A program made the position numbers and the translations under genes. Positions 1-9,020 of a DNA stretch of 34,874 bases are shown here, piece by piece (positions within the stretch are counted from its first letter, which is position 1; every line of letters begins with the position of its first letter). Under the pieces are notes generated by a model. The model was not told where the DNA came from and ran no database searches. It saw nothing but the letters and a program-made list of their open reading frames with translations. The stretch is from Candidatus Rokuibacteriota bacterium (lineage in GTDB: Bacteria; Methylomirabilota; Methylomirabilia; Rokubacteriales; CSP1-6). Location of the stretch: contig QHSQ01000123.1 of the NCBI GenBank assembly GCA_003221615.1, positions 1 to 34,874 of the forward strand, given 5' to 3'.

Positions 1-2
1 CG

Positions 3-635
3 CAGGTGTTTGCGGAGGATGGGAGTCACGTGCCCGTGACGGTCATCGAGGCGGGGCCGTGTACGGTCATCGGGATCAAGACGACCGAGTCGCACGGGTA
101 CGATGCGCTGCAGCTCGGGTTCGGCGCGAAGAAGAAGAACGTGTCGAAGCCGGCGGCGGGCGTGTTCAAGAAGGTGAACGTGGCCCCGATGCAGGTCCTG
201 CGCGAGGTGCGACTCGAGAAGACCGAGAAGCTCCAGGGCTATCAAGTGGGTCAGGCGCTCACCGTCGAGATGTTCGCGCCGGGCGAGCTGGTCGACGTCG
301 TCGGCGTGACGAAGGGCAAGGGCTTCCAGGGCGGCGTCAAGCGCCACGGCTGGTACGGCGGCGACGCGACGCACGGCTCGATGTTCCATCGGGCGCCCGG
401 GTCGATCGGCGCCTCGTCGGATCCCTCGCGCGTGTGGCCGGGCCACCATCTCCCCGGGCGCATGGGCGGCGATCAGCGAACCGTGCTGAACATCGCGGTG
501 GTGCGTGTGATGGCCGAGCAGAACCTCGTGCTGGTGAGGGGCGCGGTACCCGGGGCCAACGGATCTCTGGTGATGCTGCGCAAGTCCGTGAAGGCGACCA
601 AGGCGCAGCAGCAGAAGGTCGCGGAAAAGAAATAG
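3..635 (+). CDS. rplC: 50S ribosomal protein L3 (5' truncated)
   Basis: Large-subunit protein that binds 23S rRNA domain VI near the peptidyl transferase centre and starts 50S assembly. The window opens inside the gene: the codon before the first possible GTG reads Gln, giving the classic start-region string TQVF-like 'QVFAEDG', so the real start lies upstream of base 1 and roughly a dozen residues are missing. The motif GVTKGKGFQGGVKRH and the loop HGSMFHRAPGSIGASS (about residues 100-140 of the visible part) are diagnostic of L3. The stop TAG at 633-635 is followed 2 nt later by the rplD start. rpsJ (S10) would be expected just outside the window. Identity is certain; only the 5' end is missing. 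Confidence 0.97.
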   Translation, partial: QVFAEDGSHVPVTVIEAGPCTVIGIKTTESHGYDALQLGFGAKKKNVSKPAAGVFKKVNVAPMQVLREVRLEKTEKLQGYQVGQALTVEMFAPGELVDVVGVTKGKGFQGGVKRHGWYGGDATHGSMFHRAPGSIGASSDPSRVWPGHHLPGRMGGDQRTVLNIAVVRVMAEQNLVLVRGAVPGANGSLVMLRKSVKATKAQQQKVAEKK

Positions 636-637
636 CG

Positions 638-1264
638 ATGCCGACCGTACAGGTGCTGGACGCGAAGGGCAAGGCTTCCGGATCACTCGAGCTGAAGGCG
701 GAGGTCTTCGGCTCCGAGATCCGCGGCCCGCTCCTTCATCAGGCCGTGACCCGCGAGCTCGCCGATCGTCGCGCCGGGACGCACGACACCAAGGGCCGCA
801 GCGAGGTGTCGGGCGGCGGGCGGAAGCCCTGGAAGCAAAAGGGAACCGGCCGCGCGCGTCAGGGCTCGACGCGGGCCGTCCAGTGGAAGGGTGGCGGCAA
901 GCCGTTCGGCCCGACACCGCGGAAATACACCAAGGACATGCCGCGCGAGATGCGGCGCCAGGCGCTCCGGGCGGCCGTCGCCGCCAAGATCGCCGCCGGC
1001 GAGCTGTCCGCGGTCGAGACGCTCGACGTGCGCGACGGGAAAACGAAGTCGCTGGTCGGCCGGCTCGCGGGTCTCGGGGTCGCGGGCGCGCCGACGCTCC
1101 TGGTCGTGCGCGAGCTGGACGGCGGGTTGGCGCGCGCGGCGCGCAACGTGCGCTGGATCACCGTCGAGACGCCGGCGCACGTGTCGATCTACCAGCTCCT
1201 GCACGCCCATCGCGTGGTGTGCGAGCGCGCGGGCCTGATCGCCCTCGAGGAGGCGCTCTCGTGA
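638..1264 (+). CDS. rplD: 50S ribosomal protein L4
   Basis: 208-residue L4, which lines the exit tunnel of the large subunit and in some bacteria also represses its own operon (the latter not testable here). The ATG at 638 follows the rplC stop by 2 nt, implying coupled translation. The conserved tunnel-loop segment GGGRKPWKQKGTGRARQGS near residues 58-76 is intact, and the C-terminal helix region (SIYQLLHAHRVV) is typical. Length matches the family. It is followed by an unusually long 130-nt spacer with a direct repeat before rplW. Confidence 0.97.
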   Translation: MPTVQVLDAKGKASGSLELKAEVFGSEIRGPLLHQAVTRELADRRAGTHDTKGRSEVSGGGRKPWKQKGTGRARQGSTRAVQWKGGGKPFGPTPRKYTKDMPREMRRQALRAAVAAKIAAGELSAVETLDVRDGKTKSLVGRLAGLGVAGAPTLLVVRELDGGLARAARNVRWITVETPAHVSIYQLLHAHRVVCERAGLIALEEALS

Positions 1265-1284
1265 TGACACGTCAAGCACCGACA

Positions 1285-1330
1285 GCAGGCCACCCGCGGT
1301 TCAAGGCGGCCTCGAGGACCCCGCGACAAC
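1285..1330 (+). repeat. 46-bp imperfect direct repeat, copy 1 (rplD-rplW spacer)
   Basis: Begins GCAGGCCACCCGCGG and ends CCGCGACAAC. It aligns without gaps to the second copy at 1351-1396 with about 36 of 46 identical bases counted by eye. It lies in the spacer between rplD and rplW. Origin and function are unknown; a small local duplication is the simplest explanation. Confidence 0.75.
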
Positions 1331-1350
1331 GGAGCCGGGTCGCATCTGTC

Positions 1351-1396
1351 GCAGGCCACCCTCGGTGCATGCCGGTCTCGAGGGGATCGCGACAAT
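1351..1396 (+). repeat. 46-bp imperfect direct repeat, copy 2, abutting the rplW start
   Basis: Begins GCAGGCCACCCTCGG and ends TCGCGACAAT; its last two bases are the first two of the rplW ATG (1395-1397). Copy 1 lies 66 bp upstream. The element therefore includes the translation initiation region of rplW, with a GAGGGG stretch about 10 nt before the ATG. Confidence 0.75.
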
Positions 1397-1688
1397 GAGT
1401 CGAACGGCGCGCGAGATCTTGATCCGTCCGCTCATGACGGAAAAGAGCATGCGGCAGAAGGAAGAGCAGAACACGGTGGCGTTCCGGGTCCGGCCCGACG
1501 CGAACAAGGTCGAGATCCGCGTGGCGGTCGAGACCGTGTTCAACGTCAAGGTGTCGTCCGTCCGGACGGCCTCGTTCGAGGGAAAGCTGAAGCGTATGGG
1601 TCGCTCCGAGGGAAGGCGCGCCGACTGGAAGAAGGCGATCGTGACGCTCGCCCCCGGCCACAAGATCGAGCTCGTCGAGGGGGCGTAA
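1395..1688 (+). CDS. rplW: 50S ribosomal protein L23
   Basis: 97-residue L23, located at the tunnel exit where it docks trigger factor and SRP. I chose the ATG at 1395 ([17 protein letters not shown]) because the L23 N-terminus with the motif RPLMTEKS then begins as usual. An in-frame ATG at 1365 would add ten residues that are part of the upstream repeat and not L23-like. [16 protein letters not shown] near the C-terminus is typical. The SD is weak: GAGGGG ends about 10 nt before the start. The stop is 4 nt before rplB. Confidence 0.96.
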   Translation: MSRTAREILIRPLMTEKSMRQKEEQNTVAFRVRPDANKVEIRVAVETVFNVKVSSVRTASFEGKLKRMGRSEGRRADWKKAIVTLAPGHKIELVEGA

Positions 1689-1692
1689 GGTC

Positions 1693-2517
1693 ATGGCTAT
1701 CCGTACCGTCAAGCCGACGTCGCCCTCGCTCCGCTATCTGACGTACGTCACGTACGACGAGATCACGAAGACCGAGCCGGAGAAGGGCCTGCTGATTCCC
1801 AAGCGCCGGACCAACGGCCGGAACGTCTACGGGCGTATCACCGTGCGTCATCGCGGCGGCGGCGCCAAGCAGATGATTCGCCAGGTCGACTTCCGGCGCG
1901 AGAAGTACGGGATCCCCGCGCGCGTCGCCGCGATCGAGTACGACCCGAACCGCTCGGCGCGCCTGGCGCTCCTGCACTACAAGGACGGCGAGAAGCGCTA
2001 CATCATCGCCCCGCTCGGAATCCGCGTCGGGGACACCGTCATGTCGGGTCCGCAGGCCGATATCCTGCCCGGCAACGCGCTGCCCGTGCGGAACATTCCG
2101 GTCGGTACGCTCGTGCACAACATCGAGCTCCAGCCCGGCCGCGGCGCGCAGCTCTGCCGGAGCGCGGGCGCCCAGGCCCAGCTTCTGGCAAAGGAAGGCG
2201 AGCGCGCCACGCTCAAGCTGCCCTCGGGCGAGGTGCGACTGGTCGCGCTCGCGTGCATGGCGACCATCGGGCAGGTGGGCAACCTCGACCACGAGAACGT
2301 CTCGATCGGCAAGGCCGGTCGGGTCCGCTGGCGCGGCTTCCGTCCCACCGTGCGCGGCACGGTGATGAATCCCGTCGATCATCCGATGGGCGGCGGCGAG
2401 GGCAAGGGCAAGGGCAACCATCCGATGACTCCGTGGGGCAAGCCGACGAAGGGGTACAAGACCCGTCGCGGCGCCAGGCCGTCGGATAGCGCGATCGTGA
2501 CGCGACGGAAGAAATAG
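1693..2517 (+). CDS. rplB: 50S ribosomal protein L2
   Basis: 274-residue L2, a universally conserved protein needed for subunit association and peptidyl transferase assembly. The N-terminal [15 protein letters not shown] is typical, [14 protein letters not shown] lies in the OB-like domain, and the C-terminal [16 protein letters not shown] contains the conserved histidine at about residue 230. Full length for the family. It starts 4 nt after rplW and ends 9 nt before rpsS, with AGGAGC as the SD of the latter. Confidence 0.98.
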   Translation: MAIRTVKPTSPSLRYLTYVTYDEITKTEPEKGLLIPKRRTNGRNVYGRITVRHRGGGAKQMIRQVDFRREKYGIPARVAAIEYDPNRSARLALLHYKDGEKRYIIAPLGIRVGDTVMSGPQADILPGNALPVRNIPVGTLVHNIELQPGRGAQLCRSAGAQAQLLAKEGERATLKLPSGEVRLVALACMATIGQVGNLDHENVSIGKAGRVRWRGFRPTVRGTVMNPVDHPMGGGEGKGKGNHPMTPWGKPTKGYKTRRGARPSDSAIVTRRKK

Positions 2518-2526
2518 GAGCACGGG

Positions 2527-2820
2527 ATGGGACGCTCGCTGAAGAAGGGCCCGTACATCGACGAGACACTGTACGAACGGATCGAGGAGCTGAACCGCAC
2601 CCGGCAGAAGAAGGTGCTGAAGACCTGGTCCCGGCGCTCGACGATCCCGCCCGAGTTCGTCGGCCACACGGTCGCCGTCCACAACGGCAAGAAGTTCATC
2701 CCCGTGTACGTGACCGAGAACATGGTGGGCCACCGGCTCGGTGAATTCGCGATGACCCGCACGTTCAGGGCGCACGGTACCGCGGAGAAGGCGGCGACGT
2801 CGCCGACCGGCAAGACCTGA
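2527..2820 (+). CDS. rpsS: 30S ribosomal protein S19
   Basis: 97-residue S19, which forms the head of the small subunit with S13 and contacts the A-site t[16 protein letters not shown] at the N-terminus and the block [30 protein letters not shown] (residues about 44-73) are diagnostic. Slightly longer than the usual 90-93 residues through a short polar tail. Preceded by GGAGCACGG as SD and followed by rplV after 5 nt. Confidence 0.97.
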   Translation: MGRSLKKGPYIDETLYERIEELNRTRQKKVLKTWSRRSTIPPEFVGHTVAVHNGKKFIPVYVTENMVGHRLGEFAMTRTFRAHGTAEKAATSPTGKT

Positions 2821-2825
2821 GAGCC

Positions 2826-3326
2826 ATGCGAACGATGGCGCGCGCCCGCTTCGTCCGCGTGTCGGCCCGGAAGGCCCGGCTGGTACTCGACCAGATCCGC
2901 GGCAAGCCCGTGGCGGAGGCGCTGGCGACGCTCGAGTACACGCCGCGCGCCGCGGCGCGGTTGATCGAGAAGGTGCTGCGCTCCGCCGTGGCGAACGCCG
3001 AGCACAACCACCAGGTGCGCGACCTCGACGATCTGCGCGTGATCCAGGCGTACGCCGACGGCGGACCGGTACTCAAGCGCGTGCAGCCGCGCGCGATGGG
3101 CCGCGCGTTCTCGATCAAGCACCGCACGAGCCACCTGACGATCGGCGTCAGCGACGAGGGGAACGGCGCCGTCGCGACGCCTGCGCCGGCCCGGCCGAGC
3201 GCGCCGCCGGCGGCGCGCCAAGAGCGTCCGGCCGCCGCCCGGCGGGCACCGGCCCGGCGCGGCGCGGCGCGCAGTGGAGACAAGCCGGCGGCCAAGCGCA
3301 GCCGGAAGCCGAAGGAGAAAAAGTAG
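2826..3326 (+). CDS. rplV: 50S ribosomal protein L22 with long basic C-terminal tail
   Basis: 166-residue L22, whose beta-hairpin extends into the exit tunnel. Residues 1-110 are the ordinary L22 fold: [46 protein letters not shown]. The remaining 56 residues form a Pro/Ala/Arg/Lys-rich tail with no family counterpart in the usual 110-115-residue protein. It is probably disordered and rRNA-facing (inference). Start at 2826 (MRTMARARF); an alternative ATG at 2835 gives MARARF. Ends 3 nt before rpsC. Confidence 0.95.
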   Translation: MRTMARARFVRVSARKARLVLDQIRGKPVAEALATLEYTPRAAARLIEKVLRSAVANAEHNHQVRDLDDLRVIQAYADGGPVLKRVQPRAMGRAFSIKHRTSHLTIGVSDEGNGAVATPAPARPSAPPAARQERPAAARRAPARRGAARSGDKPAAKRSRKPKEKK

Positions 3327-3329
3327 ACG

Positions 3330-3974
3330 ATGGGCCAGAAAACACATCCGATCGGCTTCCGACTCGGCGTGACGCGCAGCTGGAGCTCGCGCTGGTTCGC
3401 GACGAAGGCCTACGCGAATCTGCTGCACGAGGACGTGAAGATCCGGCGCTTCATCAAGGACCAGCTCTATCACGCGGGCATCGCGAAGATCGACATCGAG
3501 CGCTCGGCCAATCGCGCGCGCATCACGATCTCGACGGCGCGTCCCGGCATCATCATCGGCCGCAAGGGCTCCGAGGTCGAGAAGCTGAAGAACGAGCTGC
3601 AGACGCGGACCGGCAAGGAGATCTACCTCAACATCGAGGAGGTCATCCACCCCGAGCTCGACGCGCAGCTCGTCGCCGAGAACGTCGCGCTGCAGCTCCA
3701 GAAGCGCGTCGCGTTCCGGCGGGCCATGAAGAAGGCCGTGACGTCGGCGCTGCGCCTGGGTGCGGACGGCATCCGGATCGCGTGTGCCGGGCGGCTGGGC
3801 GGCGGTGAGATCGCGCGGCGCGAGTGGTATCGCGACGGGCGGGTGCCGCTCCACACGCTCCGTGCGGACATCGACTACGGCCTGGCCACCGCGCATACGA
3901 CCTACGGCACCATCGGCGTCAAGGTGTGGGTCTTCAAGGGCGAGGTGCTCCGTGCCGCGCCAGCGGACGCCTGA
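3330..3974 (+). CDS. rpsC: 30S ribosomal protein S3
   Basis: 214-residue S3, at the mRNA entry of the 30S subunit and linked to mRNA unwinding. [13 protein letters not shown] is the universal N-terminus. The KH domain carries [14 protein letters not shown] with GRKG at residues 77-80. The C-terminal domain has [44 protein letters not shown] sequence. Length is normal. rplP begins 15 nt later. Confidence 0.98.
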   Translation: MGQKTHPIGFRLGVTRSWSSRWFATKAYANLLHEDVKIRRFIKDQLYHAGIAKIDIERSANRARITISTARPGIIIGRKGSEVEKLKNELQTRTGKEIYLNIEEVIHPELDAQLVAENVALQLQKRVAFRRAMKKAVTSALRLGADGIRIACAGRLGGGEIARREWYRDGRVPLHTLRADIDYGLATAHTTYGTIGVKVWVFKGEVLRAAPADA

Positions 3975-3989
3975 GAGGACGAGACCTCC

Positions 3990-4406
3990 ATGTTGATGCC
4001 CAAGCGGGTCAAGTACCGGAAGGCCCAGCGCGGCCGGATGAAGGGCATCGCGGTGCGTGGGTCGACCCTCGCCTTCGGCGACTTCGGCCTCAAGGCCCTC
4101 GAGCCGGGTTGGGTGACCAACCGACAGATCGAGGCTGCGCGCGTGGCGCTCACCCGGAGCCTCAAGCGCGGTGGTAAGGTCTGGATTCGCATCTTTCCGG
4201 ACAAGCCGGTCACGAAGAAGCCGGCGGAGACCCGGATGGGCAAGGGCAAGGGGAACCCGGAGGAGTGGGTCGCCGTGGTGAAGCCCGGACGGATCCTCTA
4301 CGAGATGATCGGCGTTCCCGAGGACACCGCCCGGGACGCGTTCCGGACGGCGGCCCAGAAGATCGGCATCACGACGAAATTCGTGTCACGCACGAGGGCT
4401 CTCTAG
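3990..4406 (+). CDS. rplP: 50S ribosomal protein L16
   Basis: 138-residue L16, which helps place tRNA in the A site. [16 protein letters not shown] matches the usual MLxPKR start, so the ATG at 3990 is preferred. The conserved [25 protein letters not shown] block (residues about 64-88) is intact and includes the arginine-containing loop. The stop TAG is directly abutted by the rpmC ATG (zero spacing), implying coupled translation. Confidence 0.98.
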   Translation: MLMPKRVKYRKAQRGRMKGIAVRGSTLAFGDFGLKALEPGWVTNRQIEAARVALTRSLKRGGKVWIRIFPDKPVTKKPAETRMGKGKGNPEEWVAVVKPGRILYEMIGVPEDTARDAFRTAAQKIGITTKFVSRTRAL

Positions 4407-4607
4407 ATGAAAGCGGCGAAGTGGCGTGAGTTCTCCCCGGACGAGCTCCAGCAGAAGGCGCGGGAGCTGACCGAGGAGATTTTCAATCTCCGGTTCCAGC
4501 TCTCGATGGGGGTGGCCAAGAACCCCTCGCGGCTGAGCCAGGCGAAGAAGGATCTGGCGCGGGCCAACACAGTGCTCCGCGAGAAGAAGGGCGCCTCCCG
4601 TGGGTGA
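4407..4607 (+). CDS. rpmC: 50S ribosomal protein L29
   Basis: 66-residue L29, a small helical protein near the tunnel exit next to L23. The pattern ELTEEIFNLRFQLSMGVAKNPSRL is characteristic. Its start follows the rplP stop without a gap, and its last 8 nt overlap the rpsQ start. Confidence 0.95.
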   Translation: MKAAKWREFSPDELQQKARELTEEIFNLRFQLSMGVAKNPSRLSQAKKDLARANTVLREKKGASRG

Positions 4608-4848
4608 GCGAAAGAGTCGTGAAGGCGTGGTCGTGTCCGACGCGATGCAGAAGACGCGGGTCGTGCGGATCGAGCGGGTGTTCCGGCATCCGCGCTACCA
4701 GCGGGTCGTCCGGGCGTCGAAGAAGCTCAAGGCGCACGACGAGACCAACGAGAGTCGGGTGGGCGACCGGGTCTTGATCGAGGAGACCCGGCCGTTGTCG
4801 AAGGAGAAGCGCTGGCGGATCCGCAAGGTTCTGAGCCGCGTGTCCTAG
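4600..4848 (+). CDS. rpsQ: 30S ribosomal protein S17
   Basis: 82-residue S17, an OB-fold protein that binds the 5' domain of 16S rRNA early in assembly. GTG start at 4600, overlapping rpmC by 8 nt. [28 protein letters not shown] corresponds to the family motif 'GxVvSdkMdKTvvV'. [22 protein letters not shown] closes the fold. Ends 2 nt before rplN. Confidence 0.95.
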   Translation: MGERKSREGVVVSDAMQKTRVVRIERVFRHPRYQRVVRASKKLKAHDETNESRVGDRVLIEETRPLSKEKRWRIRKVLSRVS

Positions 4849-4850
4849 CG

Positions 4851-5219
4851 ATGATCCAACCCCGCTCGATGCTCGACGTCGCCGACAACTCCGGAGCCAA
4901 GAAGGTCCAGTGCATCCGGGTGATGGGAGGCGCCAACAAGCGGTACGCCTCCCTGGGCGACACCGTCATCGTCGCCATCAAGGAGGCGACGCCGGACGGA
5001 ACCGTGAAGAAGGGCGAGGTGGCGCGCGCGGTCGTGGTGCGGACGGTCAAGGAAGTCCGGCGGCGGGACGGATCGTACATCCGGTTCGACCGCAACGCGG
5101 TGGTCCTGATCAAGCCCGACGAGAATCCGGTGGGCACCCGCATCTTCGGGCCGGTGGCCCGCGAGCTGCGCGAACGCCAGTTCACCAAGATCATCTCGCT
5201 CGCGCCCGAGGTCATCTGA
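4851..5219 (+). CDS. rplN: 50S ribosomal protein L14
   Basis: 122-residue L14, on the subunit interface. [27 protein letters not shown] is the typical N-terminus, and [14 protein letters not shown] near the C-terminus is diagnostic. The length equals the canonical 122 residues. The final A of its TGA stop is the first base of the rplX ATG. Confidence 0.98.
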   Translation: MIQPRSMLDVADNSGAKKVQCIRVMGGANKRYASLGDTVIVAIKEATPDGTVKKGEVARAVVVRTVKEVRRRDGSYIRFDRNAVVLIKPDENPVGTRIFGPVARELRERQFTKIISLAPEVI

Positions 5220-5545
5220 TGCAACACGTCCACGTGCGACGAGGCGACACGGTCGCGGTGATCTCCGGCCGAGAGCGCGGCAAGCGCGGTAAGGTGCTGC
5301 GCGTGCTACCGATCGGCGGGCGCGTGCTGGTCGAGAAGATCAACATGATGAAGAAGCACCAGCGCCCGACGCAGAAGCTGCGCCAGGGGGGCATCATCGA
5401 GCGCGAGAGCCCGCTGGCGCTGTCCAACGTGCTGGTCGTCTGCGCTCGGTGCGACAAGCCGTCGCGCAGCGGGATCAAGAGGCTCGCCGACGGGCGCAAG
5501 CTCCGCGTCTGCAAGCGCTGCGGCGAATCGATCGACAAGGGCTGA
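5219..5545 (+). CDS. rplX: 50S ribosomal protein L24 with CxxC zinc-ribbon-like C-terminus
   Basis: 108-residue L24, an assembly-initiating protein at the tunnel exit. The KOW motif [26 protein letters not shown] is at residues 6-31. The C-terminal half carries two cysteine pairs (VVCARCDKP and RVCKRCGES), the usual C-terminal L24 cysteine knuckles. The ATG overlaps the rplN stop by one base, which fixes the start. Ends 4 nt before rplE. Confidence 0.96.
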   Translation: MQHVHVRRGDTVAVISGRERGKRGKVLRVLPIGGRVLVEKINMMKKHQRPTQKLRQGGIIERESPLALSNVLVVCARCDKPSRSGIKRLADGRKLRVCKRCGESIDKG

Positions 5546-5549
5546 GACC

Positions 5550-6233
5550 ATGGCGAAAGAAACGACACCCACGCAGCAGAAGGCCCCCGCGGCGCCGAGA
5601 CCGGCACAGAAGGCCCAGCCCAAGAAGGGCGGGGCACCGGCCGCGCCCGCGGCCGCCGTCGCCAAGGGCCGTCCCAAGGGCACGGGCGAGACGAAGCCGC
5701 GCCTCAAGGAGATGTTCCACAAGACGGTCGTCCAGGCGGTCATGAAGGAGCGCGGGTTCTCCAACCCGTACCAGGTGCCGCGCCTGGAGAAGGTCGTCAT
5801 CAACATGGGCGTGGGCGAGGGGCGCGAGAACGCCAAGGTGCTCGACTTCGCGACGGCCGATCTGCAGCTGATCTCGGGCCAGCGGCCGATCGTCACGCGG
5901 GCCAAGAAGTCGATCGCGAACTTCAAGCTACGCGAGGGCGTGCCCATCGGCGCGAAGGTGACGCTCCGGGGCGCTCGGATGTACGAGTTCCTCGACCGCC
6001 TCATCAACGTCGCGCTGCCCCGCGTGCGCGACTTCCGCGGCGTGCCGCCCAAGGGCTTCGACGGACGCGGCAACTACGCGCTCGGTCTCCGCGAGCAGCT
6101 GATTTTCCCGGAGATCGTCTACGACAAGGTCGACAAAGTCCGCGGCATGGACATCAGCATCGTCACCACGGCGCGCACGGACGAGGACGCCAAGGTGCTG
6201 CTCACGCACCTGGGTATGCCGTTCAGGGAGTAG
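5550..6233 (+). CDS. rplE: 50S ribosomal protein L5 with N-terminal Ala/Pro/Lys extension
   Basis: 227-residue L5, part of the central protuberance that binds 5S rRNA. The normal L5 (about 179 residues) begins near residue 49 ([21 protein letters not shown]). Residues 1-48 are a low-complexity Ala/Pro/Lys/Gln run. Family motifs are intact: [31 protein letters not shown], and the C-terminal [16 protein letters not shown]. The long form has a start 4 nt after rplX; the ATG at 5713 would cut into the core. The extension is in frame and probably real, but its role is unknown. Confidence 0.95.
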   Translation: MAKETTPTQQKAPAAPRPAQKAQPKKGGAPAAPAAAVAKGRPKGTGETKPRLKEMFHKTVVQAVMKERGFSNPYQVPRLEKVVINMGVGEGRENAKVLDFATADLQLISGQRPIVTRAKKSIANFKLREGVPIGAKVTLRGARMYEFLDRLINVALPRVRDFRGVPPKGFDGRGNYALGLREQLIFPEIVYDKVDKVRGMDISIVTTARTDEDAKVLLTHLGMPFRE

Positions 6234-6239
6234 CTTCGC

Positions 6240-6425
6240 ATGGCCAAGACCGCGCTCATCATGAAGTCGCAGCGGAAACCGAAATTTTCGACGCGCGCCT
6301 ATTCTCGGTGCAAGCTGTGCGGCCGTCCGCGCGGCTACCTCCGGAAGTTCGAGATGTGCCGGCTCTGTTTCCGCGAGCTGGCGCTCAAGGGCGAGGTTCC
6401 GGGCATCGTGAAGGCGAGCTGGTAG
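6240..6425 (+). CDS. rpsN: 30S ribosomal protein S14, zinc-binding type
   Basis: 61-residue short S14 (type Z). The zinc ribbon is formed by CKLC (about residues 24-27) and CRLC (about 40-43), with [12 protein letters not shown] between them. The N-terminus [24 protein letters not shown] is typical. It is encoded in the usual place between L5 and S8. The zinc form fits the other cysteine-bearing ribosomal proteins of this operon (S4, L24, L36). Confidence 0.97.
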   Translation: MAKTALIMKSQRKPKFSTRAYSRCKLCGRPRGYLRKFEMCRLCFRELALKGEVPGIVKASW

Positions 6426-6432
6426 AGGCCGT

Positions 6433-6828
6433 ATGCGAAGCGATCCGATCGCCGACCTGCTGACCCGTATCCGCAACGCGAGCCGCGCCGAGCACGAGAA
6501 GGTGGACATCCCCGCCTCGCGGCTCAAGGTGCGGATCGCCGAGATCCTGAAGGACGAGGGCTTCATCAAGAACTTCCGCGTGCTCGAGGACGACAAGCAG
6601 GGAACCCTGCGCGTCTACCTCAAGTACGGGGTCGGTAACGAGAAGATGATCTCCGGGCTCGTCCGGGTCTCGACGCCCGGACGGCGCGTGTACGTCACCC
6701 ACGACCGGATCCCGTCCATCCTGGCCGGGATGGGCGTGGCGCTGGTGTCGACGTCGAAGGGCGTCGTGACCGGCCGCGACGCGCGCAAGCAGAAGGTCGG
6801 CGGCGAAGTGCTCGCCTACGTGTGGTAG
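6433..6828 (+). CDS. rpsH: 30S ribosomal protein S8
   Basis: 131-residue S8, a primary 16S rRNA-binding protein of the platform; in E. coli it represses the spc operon. [16 protein letters not shown] at the N-terminus and the C-terminal [33 protein letters not shown] are diagnostic. Starts 7 nt after rpsN and ends 8 nt before the chosen rplF start. Confidence 0.97.
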   Translation: MRSDPIADLLTRIRNASRAEHEKVDIPASRLKVRIAEILKDEGFIKNFRVLEDDKQGTLRVYLKYGVGNEKMISGLVRVSTPGRRVYVTHDRIPSILAGMGVALVSTSKGVVTGRDARKQKVGGEVLAYVW

Positions 6829-6836
6829 GGGACCTC

Positions 6837-7385
6837 ATGTCACGGATCGGCCGAAAGCCAGTGAGCATTCCCCAGGGAGTGAAGGTCCAGATCGACGGCG
6901 CCACCGTGCGAGCCGAGGGACCGAAGGGCAAGCTGATGCAGCCGGTCCCGGCGGGGCTCAGCGCGAAGCTCGAGGGCAACCAGCTCGTGATCTCACGCAG
7001 CGGCGACGACCGGAAGATCCGCGCGCTGCACGGGCTCGCGCGGGCGCTGGTCGCGAACATGGTCACCGGGGTGAAGGATGGCTTTGAGCGCAAGCTCGAT
7101 ATCGTGGGCATCGGCTACCGCGCGCAGATCCAGGGGCGAGCGATCACGCTGGCGCTGGGCTACTCGCACCCCGTGATCTTCCCACTGCCGGAAGGCATCA
7201 CGGCGGACATCGAGCGCCAGGTCGCCATCACACTGAGAGGAGCCGACAAGGCGCTGCTCGGCCAGACGGCCGCGAAGCTCCGCGCGCTCCGAGAGCCCGA
7301 TCCGTACAAGGGCAAGGGCATCAAGTATTCGGACGAGGTGATCCGCCGCAAGGTCGGCAAGAAGGCGGGAGCGGGGGCCAAGTGA
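6837..7385 (+). CDS. rplF: 50S ribosomal protein L6
   Basis: 182-residue L6 near the factor-binding site. The ATG at 6837 ([17 protein letters not shown]) is chosen because MSRIGxxPI is the conserved N-terminus, with TAGGGGA ahead as SD. An upstream GTG at 6822 lies within rpsH. The second domain ends with the family signature [26 protein letters not shown]. The stop overlaps the rplR start by 4 nt (GTGA). Confidence 0.97.
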   Translation: MSRIGRKPVSIPQGVKVQIDGATVRAEGPKGKLMQPVPAGLSAKLEGNQLVISRSGDDRKIRALHGLARALVANMVTGVKDGFERKLDIVGIGYRAQIQGRAITLALGYSHPVIFPLPEGITADIERQVAITLRGADKALLGQTAAKLRALREPDPYKGKGIKYSDEVIRRKVGKKAGAGAK

Positions 7386-7747
7386 TCACGAAGGAACGGC
7401 GGGCTTCGCGAGACATCCGGCACCGGCGTCTGCGGCGGTACGTGCGCGGCTCGGGAACACGGCCACGGCTGGCCGTGTTCCGCAGCCTGAACCACATCTA
7501 CGCCCAGCTGGTCGACGACGACGCCGGGCGCACCTTGCTAGCGGTAGACAGCCGGAGCAAGGAGTTCCGCGCGCGCCAGCCGGCCGGCGGCAACATCGCC
7601 GCCGCCAAGCTCGTGGGCGAGCTCCTGGCGGGCAAGGCGAAAGCGCAGGGGATCGACCGAGTGGTGTTCGATCGTGGCGGGTATATGTACCACGGACGAG
7701 TGAAGGCGCTCGCCGACGCGGCTCGCGCCGGCGGCCTGGTGTTTTAG
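7382..7747 (+). CDS. rplR: 50S ribosomal protein L18
   Basis: 121-residue L18, which binds 5S rRNA with L5. GTG start at 7382 overlapping the rplF stop. [26 protein letters not shown] and the C-terminal [28 protein letters not shown] are diagnostic. It is followed by a 107-nt hairpin-rich spacer rather than by rpsE directly. Confidence 0.97.
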   Translation: MITKERRASRDIRHRRLRRYVRGSGTRPRLAVFRSLNHIYAQLVDDDAGRTLLAVDSRSKEFRARQPAGGNIAAAKLVGELLAGKAKAQGIDRVVFDRGGYMYHGRVKALADAARAGGLVF

Positions 7748-7751
7748 CGAA

Positions 7752-7833
7752 CGCGGGTTTCGCGGAGTCGAGAGGGGGGCGGCCCCCACGCCCCGCGGGT
7801 TCGCGGGGGAGTCGAGAGGGGGGCGGAGCCCCC
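7752..7833 (+). repeat. Tandem REP-like GC hairpin repeat in rplR-rpsE spacer
   Basis: Two near-identical units, 7752-7787 and 7794-7833. Each starts CGCGGGTT(T)CGCGG and continues AGTCGAGAGGGGGGCGG before a run of C. The second unit folds as GGGGGC / GGA / GCCCCC and then reads TTCTCCAAA, which resembles the hairpin after rpmJ (GCCCCCC TTCCCAAA). It may be a dispersed palindromic repeat or an RNA element; function unknown. Confidence 0.75.
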
Positions 7834-7854
7834 TTCTCCAAAGGGAGAATCCGA

Positions 7855-8394
7855 GTGGCGGAAGCGAAGATCGATCCGAGTGTGCTCGAGCTGAACGATC
7901 GCGTCGTCTCCATCAACCGCGTCGCCAAGGTCGTCAAGGGCGGCCGACGGTTCTCGTTCACGGCGCTGGTCGTGGTCGGCGACGGGCGCGGTCACGTGGG
8001 CGTCGGCCTCGGCAAGGCCCACGAGGTGCCCGAGGCGATCCGTAAGGCCGTCGAGCACGCCAAGAAGGATCTCATCTTCGTGCCGCTGAAGGAGACGACG
8101 ATCCCCTGCGAGATCACCGGGCACTTCGGCGCCGGCCGCGTCTTCCTGAAGCCGGCGGTGCCGGGCACAGGCGTCATCGCCGGCGGCGCGGTACGGCCGA
8201 TCCTCGAGGCCGCGGGCGTCCAGGACATCCTCACGAAGACGCTCGGCTCCAACAACCCGCACAATGTGCTCAAGGCGACGATCGACGCGCTCAGGCGGAT
8301 CAAGCGACTCCAAGATCTGCACGCGGCCCGGCGACGCGGCGACGGCGCCGCCGCCCCCGCGGAGGAGATGGCCGGTGCCCGACAAGAAGCTTAG
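7855..8394 (+). CDS. rpsE: 30S ribosomal protein S5
   Basis: 179-residue S5, important for decoding accuracy and mRNA entry. GTG start at 7855 with AGGGAG about 7 nt upstream. [28 protein letters not shown] is the N-terminal dsRBD-like part. [43 protein letters not shown] is the C-terminal signature. The C-terminus overlaps rpmD by 20 nt. Confidence 0.97.
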   Translation: MAEAKIDPSVLELNDRVVSINRVAKVVKGGRRFSFTALVVVGDGRGHVGVGLGKAHEVPEAIRKAVEHAKKDLIFVPLKETTIPCEITGHFGAGRVFLKPAVPGTGVIAGGAVRPILEAAGVQDILTKTLGSNNPHNVLKATIDALRRIKRLQDLHAARRRGDGAAAPAEEMAGARQEA

Positions 8395-8563
8395 GGTCAC
8401 CCTGACCAAGTCGATGATCGGTCTATCGCCCAAGCAAGAGGCGACGGTCCGGGCGCTGGGACTCCGCCGGATTCGCCAGTCGGTCAGCCACGACGACTCG
8501 GCGTCGGTGCGCGGTATGATTGCCAAGGTCACCCACGTGCTGAGTGTGACCCATGAAGCTTGA
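8375..8563 (+). CDS. rpmD: 50S ribosomal protein L30
   Basis: 62-residue L30 of the bacterial short type. GTG start at 8375 ([16 protein letters not shown]) with GGAGGAG 7-8 nt upstream inside rps[24 protein letters not shown] is the family core. It overlaps rpsE by 20 nt and rplO by 11 nt. Identity is supported both by sequence and by its invariant place between S5 and L15. Confidence 0.94.
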   Translation: MPDKKLRVTLTKSMIGLSPKQEATVRALGLRRIRQSVSHDDSASVRGMIAKVTHVLSVTHEA

Positions 8564-9020
8564 CGAGCTGCGCCCCGCACCGGGCGCCACGAAGCGGCGG
8601 AAGCGGATCGGGCGCGGTCCGGGCTCGGGTCACGGCAAGACCTCCACGAAGGGCCACAAGGGCCACAACGCGCGGTCGGGCGGCGGCAAGGGCGGCGGGT
8701 TCGAGGGCGGCCAGATGCCACTCTACCGGCGGCTGCCCAAACGCGGCTTCACGCCGTACGGGGGCAAGACCTCGTACGCCGTCGTGAATCTGGAGTCGCT
8801 GAGCGCGTTCGCGGCGAACGCCGTCGTCGATCCCGACGGTCTCGCCGAGGCCGGCCTCATCAAGCTGAGCGGCCGCGCGCGCGTCAAGGTGCTCGGCGGC
8901 GGCGACGTCGCGCACGCCCTGACCGTGCGCGCGCACGCGGTGAGTGAGTCCGCGCGCGCGAAGATCGAGGCGAAGGGCGGTCGGGTCGAGACGCTCCCCG
9001 AGCGGGTGCCGGGTTCGTGA
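8553..9020 (+). CDS. rplO: 50S ribosomal protein L15
   Basis: 155-residue L15, a late-assembly protein contacting 23S rRNA. The glycine/lysine-rich N-terminal tail ([20 protein letters not shown] and [24 protein letters not shown]) is unmistakable. The C-terminal domain has [24 protein letters not shown] at 8553 inside rpmD; the stop overlaps secY by 4 nt. Confidence 0.97.
   Translation: MKLDELRPAPGATKRRKRIGRGPGSGHGKTSTKGHKGHNARSGGGKGGGFEGGQMPLYRRLPKRGFTPYGGKTSYAVVNLESLSAFAANAVVDPDGLAEAGLIKLSGRARVKVLGGGDVAHALTVRAHAVSESARAKIEAKGGRVETLPERVPGS

Noticed and set aside
2379..3896. 505-codon minus-strand open frame across rpsS, rplV and rpsC
   Set aside because: Antisense shadow of highly conserved ribosomal genes in GC-rich DNA; composition is Arg/Ala/Leu-rich without motifs.
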